NCBI GenBank assembly: GCA_016839745.1
Contig: JAEOTS010000025.1
Span: forward strand, 1-64,000
Direction: 5' to 3'
Source: Promethearchaeota archaeon
GTDB lineage: Archaea; Asgardarchaeota; Lokiarchaeia; Sigyniarchaeales; SOKP01
DNA length: 64,000 bases
Positions within the stretch are counted from its first letter, which is position 1, and each line of letters starts with the position of its first letter. The translations under genes and the position numbers were made by a program. Positions 57,016 through 64,000 of the stretch are shown here, piece after piece. The notes under the pieces were generated by a model, which worked only from the letters and a program-made list of their open reading frames with translations, was not told where the DNA came from and ran no database searches.

Positions 57016-57978
57016 CTAAATTAAAGTTGTGAATATACTTAACATAAAAATAATGGCAGCAAAACCAATGAATCCAACTAAAAAATAAAGAGGTTGACCT
57101 TTTTCTTTTTCAGGAATTACTTCTCTAACTATTGTGTAGAGGATCACTCCCGAAACAAATGAAAAAAAGATATAGAATAACTCAGTGTACTCAAAACCTA
57201 TTAAATCTAAAATTAATCCAAACATAACTCCTAGGAAATTTGAAAGTGCGAGAACATATTTTCTGGTCATATTCTCATCAATATCGTAAGTATCGTAGAT
57301 TTCCAGATCAGTAAATATGATGTGGCTTTCTGATCTGTTTGTTATTATTGCTCTAAACCAAGCGAATAGAAAAAATAAAATCCCCGCAGTTAAATCAATA
57401 GTTAATAATCCTACTACGATAATCCCTACGAGAAGATGATATGAAAAATTCGTAAAAAAACGAAGACTGCTTAAATCTTCGTTGATGTGTGTTTGAATCT
57501 TAAACTTATAACGATTTATTTCTTCTTTGAACTCTCCACCTTGTTTGTGTAAATCTGCTATTGTTAGGGCTATGTCCTTCAGAGCCATATCGTCTAAATC
57601 ATCTTTTTCTAATTCTTTAGTTAATATATTCTCGATATTTTCTTCAACTTTCTGCAGAATTTGTTCTTTTTTGATTAATTTGCGCATTCGCTTTTGCGAT
57701 TTAGACTCTACCTTTTGTAAAATTAATTTTTCAGAAAGGTGGACAAATACAAAACCAATTAGCACAAATAAGTACTCAAAAAATGTAAGTTCAAATGGGA
57801 GTACGGGAATATTTTCGGCTATTTCTGGGAGAAGAACTAAGAAGAAATAGGAGATAGAAATGCCCGCTATTAAGGAAATGTTGAGTTTAGGATGTGTTTG
57901 TTGATAAAAATCGACTATGAAAAAAAGCACACTAAATATTATTGAAATAATAGCTATAATTGTAAAAGTAATTGGCAT
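57016..57978 (-). CDS. Integral membrane protein (ZIP-like tentative)
   Basis: About 8 hydrophobic segments with a charged cytoplasmic loop. Confidence 0.6.
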   Translation of the reverse strand: MPITFTIIAIISIIFSVLFFIVDFYQQTHPKLNISLIAGISISYFFLVLLPEIAENIPVLPFELTFFEYLFVLIGFVFVHLSEKLILQKVESKSQKRMRKLIKKEQILQKVEENIENILTKELEKDDLDDMALKDIALTIADLHKQGGEFKEEINRYKFKIQTHINEDLSSLRFFTNFSYHLLVGIIVVGLLTIDLTAGILFFLFAWFRAIITNRSESHIIFTDLEIYDTYDIDENMTRKYVLALSNFLGVMFGLILDLIGFEYTELFYIFFSFVSGVILYTIVREVIPEKEKGQPLYFLVGFIGFAAIIFMLSIFTTLI

Positions 57979-58192
57979 TAAATATTTGAATACGATTTTA
58001 ATTTAAAAGGTTTTTAATATTATATCGGGATTAAAAATACGCTCTTCACGATCCAAAGAATGAAAATCATAAATATTTAAGGTATTTTTACTTGAATTCT
58101 ATAATGACAATTTTAATAATTTCTATGAATTCTTAGAGAGGTGAGTCTTAATACAATTCTTCATTATCACTTCGAAAGAAGATAAAGCCTCC

Positions 58193-59062
58193 ATGAATAT
58201 GCGAGAGGTTTTTTTAAATTCTAAACATTATTCTTTTATAGAGACTGGTGCGATATGGCATGAAAATCCAGTATTTAGTCTAAAGAAGTTAGCATTTGAA
58301 GGGCATAACGATAATTTTCTTAATGAAAATCAAATATTTTTAGGTTTAACAATAGAGCCCCTCATATTCCTAGAAAATTTCGAAGTTGGTGGAGCTAATC
58401 TCAAACCCGATTTAATAATTTTCGCTAGTAGACATACATCAAAAACTGCACGACCCGCATTTTTAGTTCATACAACAGGTAATTGGAGTAATAATGCAGA
58501 TTTTGGAGGAAAGCCTCAAGATTTATCCAAAACAAGTGCTCTACTACAAAAGGCAGGTTTTGAATCATTAAGAGGGCAACTAGAAAAATTCGATATCCCT
58601 GATTTTTCTTTAGATATGGAAGTAACTCATCATGGACCAACCACTTTAGATACTCCTTTGATATTCATGGAATTAGGGAGTAGTAAACAGGAATGGCTCA
58701 TAAAAGAAGCAGGTGAAGTTGTAGCGAATGCTATTGTTAACACAGTTTTTAAATATCTAGTTTTTAAAAAGAAGAAAGATCAACAAGTTGGTTTAGGTTT
58801 TGGTGGTACTCACTATGCTCCTAATTTTAATAGGTTAATTACCAATACTAATATCGCACTTTCATTTATCTGTCCAAAGTATTACATCCAAGAGTTAAAC
58901 GAGATTTTTATTAAACTTATGATCAATAACACATTAGAAGATATTGATTACTTCATATTAGATTGGAAAGGTACTAATTCTGAAGACAAGAAACACTTGA
59001 TTCCCTTACTTGAAAAATTTGACATTCCTGTGAGGAAAACAAGAAGCTTTTCAACAAATTAA
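58193..59062 (+). CDS. dtdA: D-aminoacyl-tRNA deacylase, archaeal type
   Basis: IFASRHTSKTARPAFLVHTTGNW; MEVTHHGPTTLDTPLIFMELGSSKQEW; GFGGTHYAPNF. Confidence 0.93.
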   Translation: MNMREVFLNSKHYSFIETGAIWHENPVFSLKKLAFEGHNDNFLNENQIFLGLTIEPLIFLENFEVGGANLKPDLIIFASRHTSKTARPAFLVHTTGNWSNNADFGGKPQDLSKTSALLQKAGFESLRGQLEKFDIPDFSLDMEVTHHGPTTLDTPLIFMELGSSKQEWLIKEAGEVVANAIVNTVFKYLVFKKKKDQQVGLGFGGTHYAPNFNRLITNTNIALSFICPKYYIQELNEIFIKLMINNTLEDIDYFILDWKGTNSEDKKHLIPLLEKFDIPVRKTRSFSTN

Positions 59063-59091
59063 GTATGATTAATGTTCACAGTGGATAAATA

Positions 59092-59955
59092 CTACTCTTC
59101 TTTTAACTTCTCGTAGTATTCTACTAAATTTTTAAAAACATAATGACAAGCTACATAACCTTGAGTAGCTGCTTTTTGTAAAACGTTATTGAGAAACTCT
59201 TGATACTTAGAATCCTCATTTATTGTCACATTTAATTCCCTTACATTGTAATAGCTACGATAAAATAGAGTTGGCCAATCTACTAGTGAACGAATAGTTT
59301 GATTGTAGGTCTTTTTACCTTCTTCAGATAACTCTAACTCTTTTTTTAAGCTATAGGAAAGAGATTTACCCTTTTTTACTTTAGTAATAAATCCATCTGA
59401 GGCTACTTCATGCATGTACGTTTTAAGTTGGTTGGATTTTAGTTGGATGTTTATTTTTTTAAGATTATCAATAATTTCTGTGGTCTTCTGGTCTTTAAAT
59501 TTAATTAATAAATAATTTCTTGCTAAAATATTGTATTTCAGGGGAACTGTTTCGTGATCTAACTGATTATATTGGATTAAATTACCCAAAATTTCTTTTG
59601 CAACAAAATATTTAAGAATAATTCGATCTTCTTCGTTGAAATTTTTTATAAAAATTTCAGAATCTTCAAAATAAGAGTTATAAAGAGCTGTTAGCAGCGA
59701 TTTTATCGAATGAAATCCGTCTTCGAAGGAAATCTTTATAATGTTCAGAACTTTAATTCTATAATCTAAATTTGACAAAAATTTATCTTTCTCAACTTTA
59801 ATAGAGCGAACTAAGTGGGGTTTTTCTTTTAGAGATGAAAAATTCTCGCCCCATTCTTTTTCAAAGCGATCAGATTGCGTTTTTGCGATGGTGTAAAGCT
59901 TATACACAACAGTGTATAATTTATTTAAGAATTCCTCTCCAGATACATTAGTCAT
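59092..59955 (-). CDS. Hypothetical helical protein
   Basis: 287-aa ORF, helical, no recognised motif. Confidence 0.6.
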   Translation of the reverse strand: MTNVSGEEFLNKLYTVVYKLYTIAKTQSDRFEKEWGENFSSLKEKPHLVRSIKVEKDKFLSNLDYRIKVLNIIKISFEDGFHSIKSLLTALYNSYFEDSEIFIKNFNEEDRIILKYFVAKEILGNLIQYNQLDHETVPLKYNILARNYLLIKFKDQKTTEIIDNLKKINIQLKSNQLKTYMHEVASDGFITKVKKGKSLSYSLKKELELSEEGKKTYNQTIRSLVDWPTLFYRSYYNVRELNVTINEDSKYQEFLNNVLQKAATQGYVACHYVFKNLVEYYEKLKEE

Positions 59956-60059
59956 CTACGAATCCCTTAACTTTCTAGCTTCTGTTTTTTAGATTTAATT
60001 ATTATTAAACACTAAAAAGTATTAAAGTTTTATTTAAAATAAGTAATATGTTATTATAA

Positions 60060-60473
60060 TTGGGAAATTTAAAAAATAAGATGGCAATAACCTTGAGAAT
60101 AGATCACATTGCTGTAAGTTCGAATACCGAAGAAGATAGCGATAATTTTTTTGCCAAATTATTGGATATGAAAAAGGAGAGAGACTTCATTGTATCTAAT
60201 GACCTTATGGAACAATTTTTTGGAGTTAAAAAAGATCAAAGAATAGTTAGGTATGGAAATGATGAAGTAAGCGTTGAAGTTTTTATAACAGACGATAATA
60301 GCAAAATTCTAGATAAATTTACACATCTATGCCTAATAATTGAGGATCGAGAAAAACTCATAGAAAAAGCAAAGCAATTAAATTTCAAAGTAATAAAAGT
60401 CCCAAGAAAGAACAGTGACGGCTTTTATTTATTTTTAAAAGATCATTTCGGTAATCTATATGAGATTAAATAA
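60060..60473 (+). CDS. VOC/glyoxalase-like protein
   Basis: LRIDHIAVSSNTEEDSDNFFAKLL...FYLFLKDHFGNLYEIK. ATG at 60081 is an alternative start. Confidence 0.8.
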   Translation: MGNLKNKMAITLRIDHIAVSSNTEEDSDNFFAKLLDMKKERDFIVSNDLMEQFFGVKKDQRIVRYGNDEVSVEVFITDDNSKILDKFTHLCLIIEDREKLIEKAKQLNFKVIKVPRKNSDGFYLFLKDHFGNLYEIK

Positions 60474-60555
60474 CAATAACATTTTTTAGAGTAGATTTTT
60501 ATTTAAACATGGGGCGTTTAATAATGCCTTAAAATAATGAATGTGAATATCACAA

Positions 60556-61329
60556 ATGCCCGGATCATATAAGCTAAAATTAGTCTTAGGTGGATCACGA
60601 AATTCAGGAAAAACCACATTCATTAATAGCAATAGAAATAATAACAGCCCAATTGGTGTTTCTTTTGAATCTATTGAATGTTTCGTTAACGAAGGGGATC
60701 ATTTTAAATTTATTGTGTGGGATCTAAAAGATAACGCAAGATTTAAATTTCTTTTCCCTTATTTCTGTCGAGGCGCTAGTGCGGGATTATTATGTGTTGA
60801 TTTATCAAATAAAGAATCATTTTTAGACTTAAGTAGGTGGATAAATCTTTTTAGGGAGAGTGCGGGAGGTATTCCAATACTTTTAATTGGAACTAAAGCC
60901 GATTTAGCAAAGAGAGAAGTAACAGATGAACTAATTAATGAAATCGTTGCTACAGAAGGAATTGAATATGCGGGGCATACATCCATATTGAATTTAGATA
61001 GTAAGATAGAAGAAGTATTTAAAAAATTAGTTCAAACTTTAAACCCAAATATTTCTATTCATTATTTTCATCTTTCCAAAAAGGAAGAAGATGAAGAATT
61101 TAAGCTTTTAGAAAGGTTCTTTGATCACTGCCCTATATGCAAAAAAATAAACCATCATAGTGCAAATTTGAGAAGGATTTATGCAAATAAGACCAACCCT
61201 GATACTATGGGTTTAAGAGAAAACCTAATTAGATTAGTTGATAATTTTGATTTTATTAATTTCGAATACTCTAACAAAATTTCTGTTGGAATTCCTTGTT
61301 GTGAGTGCTATAAAGAATTATTCGACTAA
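60556..61329 (+). CDS. Ras-like GTPase with C-terminal Cys-rich extension
   Basis: P-loop GGSRNSGKTT, G3-like WDLKDNARF, G4-like GTKADL; C-term HCPICKKINHH...GIPCCECYKELFD. Confidence 0.82.
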   Translation: MPGSYKLKLVLGGSRNSGKTTFINSNRNNNSPIGVSFESIECFVNEGDHFKFIVWDLKDNARFKFLFPYFCRGASAGLLCVDLSNKESFLDLSRWINLFRESAGGIPILLIGTKADLAKREVTDELINEIVATEGIEYAGHTSILNLDSKIEEVFKKLVQTLNPNISIHYFHLSKKEEDEEFKLLERFFDHCPICKKINHHSANLRRIYANKTNPDTMGLRENLIRLVDNFDFINFEYSNKISVGIPCCECYKELFD

Positions 61330-61745
61330 TTTTGTAAAATTCCAGACGCAATGATTATGTCTTTGTGATCAAATGCTAGCTTTAAAGATTCAATTTCTGA
61401 AACTAGCACAATTTCTAAAGATTGAGCATCATCCTTTGCAATCGGGGTCTCAGTTTTAGTTAAAGGTTCACACAAAAAAGCAATAGAGAGATTATGCCCT
61501 CTGGGATCGCGTTTTGGTTCCGAAAATACCCCTATAAGATTAATAAGATTCACATTAATATTCGTTTCTTCATAAGCTTCTCTGATACACGCCGCTTCTA
61601 CAGTTTCGCCTACATTAACAAATCCTCCGGGTAGAGCTAATTCCCCTTTAAATGGCGGATTTTTTCTACGAATTAGAACTATAGAATTCTCTGGATATTT
61701 TATAACCGCATCAACAGCCACTAATGGAGTTATAGGTTTTTGCAT
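61326..61745 (-). CDS. NUDIX hydrolase
   Basis: GGFVNVGETVEAACIREAYEETNINVN (Nudix box). Confidence 0.93.
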   Translation of the reverse strand: MQKPITPLVAVDAVIKYPENSIVLIRRKNPPFKGELALPGGFVNVGETVEAACIREAYEETNINVNLINLIGVFSEPKRDPRGHNLSIAFLCEPLTKTETPIAKDDAQSLEIVLVSEIESLKLAFDHKDIIIASGILQN

Positions 61746-61747
61746 TA

Positions 61748-62554
61748 TTAATCATCCCATACATCGGAGCTCAATAAATGCTCTATCCGCGTTCGACGCG
61801 GTCTAACAAACTTAGTTCGACTTAATTTTCGTTCTAAAAGCAGACTGCTTTCGAGGTTTGTAGAATTTACTATAGATACTTCAATATCTCCCTCGTCTAA
61901 AATAATATGATTAAAGCTAGGACTATCATCTGCTCTAACTTTATTAGAAGCAGAAGTGCCACAGTAGAGGAATGTTGTCGGTCCAATGACATATGCGTGG
62001 GGTACGTGCCTATGTCCCATTAACACCAAATCAATTTCAAATAACTGAGTAAATTCGAGAATTTCCCCAGCATCTCTTACTGTTGTAAATTTTTGCCCTG
62101 AAAGAGGTACTGGTATTAAGTGATGGTGAAGTGCCATTACTCTATTTTCGAGGTTCTTATCGCAGCACCTGCCTAAATAGTCTAACTGTTCATCTCCGAT
62201 CATTCCTTCGCTCATATCATCCCTAGCGGAGCAAATTCCTACAATTAGAGTATCCAATTCATCCAATATTAATCTGGAACGACGAGGCCCAATTATTTTC
62301 TCGAAGTAGATTAGACCGGAATTTTTTGCATCGTGATTCCCTGGCACGACTAAAAATTTGGTGATATTCCTAATTCTCTGAATATAAGGAAGAATCGCGT
62401 GAAATTGAGTAACTCTTCCTTTATGAATTAAATCTCCAGTACAAATCACTACATCTGGCTTTTTATCCCCAATGTAATTTATAACATTTTCCATATAATC
62501 AGGTACAAACTCGCTACCATAATGTAAGTCAGATATATGGATAATTTCGACCAA
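61748..62554 (-). CDS. Calcineurin-like metallophosphoesterase
   Basis: HISDLHYGSEF, CTGDLIHKG, VPGNHDAKN, ALHHHLIPV, MGHRHVPH. Confidence 0.93.
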   Translation of the reverse strand: MVEIIHISDLHYGSEFVPDYMENVINYIGDKKPDVVICTGDLIHKGRVTQFHAILPYIQRIRNITKFLVVPGNHDAKNSGLIYFEKIIGPRRSRLILDELDTLIVGICSARDDMSEGMIGDEQLDYLGRCCDKNLENRVMALHHHLIPVPLSGQKFTTVRDAGEILEFTQLFEIDLVLMGHRHVPHAYVIGPTTFLYCGTSASNKVRADDSPSFNHIILDEGDIEVSIVNSTNLESSLLLERKLSRTKFVRPRRTRIEHLLSSDVWDD

Positions 62555-62731
62555 ATTTTCTCATCTCCATCTATAAATAAACCTATTTTTCTATAAGGTG
62601 TTCTAATGCATATTACATTTTAAACTATATTAAAGAATTTTAATTACATTTAGAAAAAGTTATAGTATTGTTTTCTCTACAAAAAAAACTGCTTTCAAAA
62701 TGAGTTTAAATGACTAAATTTTATAAAATTA

Positions 62732-62896
62732 TTAGACACATATTTGCTCGTTAAAAACATTCAGCATCTTCCTAGATTGAGATATTTTATCTAACAATAA
62801 TTTATCTTTACAATCTACGCATATATTTTTAGCTTTTAACCACCTAATTTGTCCACACTCAGGACAAAAAAACTCTTGATATACTAATTTCATCAT
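62732..62896 (-). CDS. Small zinc-ribbon-like protein (54 aa; not in ORF track)
   Basis: My translation: MMKLVYQEFFCPECGQIRWLKAKNICVDCKDKLLLDKISQSRKMLNVFNEQICV. Confidence 0.65.
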   Translation of the reverse strand: MMKLVYQEFFCPECGQIRWLKAKNICVDCKDKLLLDKISQSRKMLNVFNEQICV

Positions 62897-62907
62897 AAAT
62901 TTCACCA

Positions 62908-63066
62908 TTAAATTTTATTGTATTTTAGGATTTTAACTACGTCTAAATTAATCTGATCTATAATAATATCAAATGATTTCTCAAGTGGAGTGTCGATAAA
63001 ATTCCTCTTGAGTTTTGAATAATCTTCCTCTTTTTCCGTTAAATCTTCCAATATTTCTTCAAACAT
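62908..63066 (-). CDS. Small hypothetical protein (52 aa)
   Basis: My translation: MFEEILEDLTEKEEDYSKLKRNFIDTPLEKSFDIIIDQINLDVVKILKYNKI. Confidence 0.45.
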   Translation of the reverse strand: MFEEILEDLTEKEEDYSKLKRNFIDTPLEKSFDIIIDQINLDVVKILKYNKI

Positions 63067-63259
63067 AATTAATCTAATATTTTCTCTTTTCTCTTTATTA
63101 ATATAAGATTAATTTTTGTTATAAGCGATTTCGCCATAGTTTATAGATTCTATATAGTTAAAATTTATATGTAAATGTTAGAAAAAACCAGATTTTGCTA
63201 AATAATCTGAAAATATATATATAAAATTCTTAAAAAACCTAATGGAGACTATGAAAAAT

Positions 63260-64000
63260 TTAATTTTTATATAATTTCTCTTTTATATAATTAACCAGAT
63301 CGTCAATTTTTAGTTTTTTATCCCCGATAAACACTTGACCATAATCTTCCTTACCACCACCTTTACCACCGTATTTCGAAGCTATGTCTTTAACAAAGTT
63401 CCCCATATTAAAGTCTGATCTTTTCATAAGCCCTTTCCCTACCATTCCAATAATAGTAAATCCTTTCTCATCTCTATTGATAAAAATTGTGTTCAGATCT
63501 TCAGATTTCCTTAGAATTTTCACGCTTAGATTCTTAAGATCGTTTTGGGAAAGATTTTCAAAGGATTTAATAATCATTTTAGAGTTATTGAATAAGAACG
63601 CTGATTTAACAAGATTATCCATAAATTTTTCGTCAAACAAGTTTTCTACATCCTTTAATTTTACTTTAGCATCGTTCCATTCATTATATAATTTTTTTAC
63701 CTTCAGGGGAACATCTTCTTTTTTTGTATTTAGAATTCGAGATAATTCCATTAATATTTCCAATTCAAAAGTATTAGCTGAATTCAGAACCATGTCATTT
63801 TCATTAAATTTTCCAGTGTGTATTGCCTTATTTAAGTTCTTCCACTTATTTAATAATTCTTCAACTCTACCTATTATTTTGTTCTGTGGAATTTCTAATA
63901 ATTTCTCTAGTTGGTTTAAAATAAGAGAATCTTCTAAGTCTAGCTCTTGTGTCGCAGATCCTGCTGTAAAGGTCAATCTCACTATACCATCTTGAATTTT
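63260..64000 (-). CDS. alaS: Alanyl-tRNA synthetase C-terminal part (5' end beyond window)
   Basis: Frame continues past the listed GTG start to the window edge (KIQDGIVRLTFTAGSATQE); C-term DHHA1-type SKYGGKGGGKEDYGQVF. Confidence 0.85.
   Translation of the reverse strand, partial: KIQDGIVRLTFTAGSATQELDLEDSLILNQLEKLLEIPQNKIIGRVEELLNKWKNLNKAIHTGKFNENDMVLNSANTFELEILMELSRILNTKKEDVPLKVKKLYNEWNDAKVKLKDVENLFDEKFMDNLVKSAFLFNNSKMIIKSFENLSQNDLKNLSVKILRKSEDLNTIFINRDEKGFTIIGMVGKGLMKRSDFNMGNFVKDIASKYGGKGGGKEDYGQVFIGDKKLKIDDLVNYIKEKLYKN

Noticed and set aside
1-64000. tRNA or rRNA genes
   Set aside because: No convincing T-loop (GGTTCGAATCC-type) with acceptor stems or rRNA-like GC-rich blocks found by eye; a tRNAscan/Infernal run would settle it.

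Overview
AT-rich archaeal chromosome segment, gene-dense, with short spacers and archaeal-type promoters. I infer an Asgard (Lokiarchaeia-like) origin from gene content only: Ras-like GTPases with extra domains, NosD-type beta-helix surface proteins with 'YWDDY.G.D.NDDGIGD' linkers, TIR proteins and DtdA. No search was run. About 60 CDS are supported. Main themes: (1) sulfur/Fe-S handling (two TusA-type domains, IscS/NifS, an IscU fusion, a CoA-disulfide-reductase/rhodanese/TusA/rhodanese fusion); (2) anaerobe oxygen defence (rubrerythrin, superoxide reductase, FprA, rubredoxins, NADH:rubredoxin oxidoreductase); (3) a 3619-aa predicted cell-surface receptor with two oligopeptide-binding-protein domains, NosD beta-helices, about 15 tandem ~92-aa Ig-like repeats, a TM helix, a cytoplasmic helical/winged-helix linker and a C-terminal TIR-like domain, with a 639-aa paralog next to it, both inside a segmental duplication; (4) a thiol-redox island (glutaredoxin, ferredoxin:thioredoxin-reductase-like protein, tandem CCG-domain proteins, three protein-disulfide-oxidoreductase paralogs, thioredoxin reductase). 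I also propose one unassigned structured ncRNA (~163 nt, minus strand, ~7538-7376) with a well-placed TATA box and closing stem. The best candidates for an undescribed system are the SBP/NosD/Ig/TIR receptor pair and the ncRNA.
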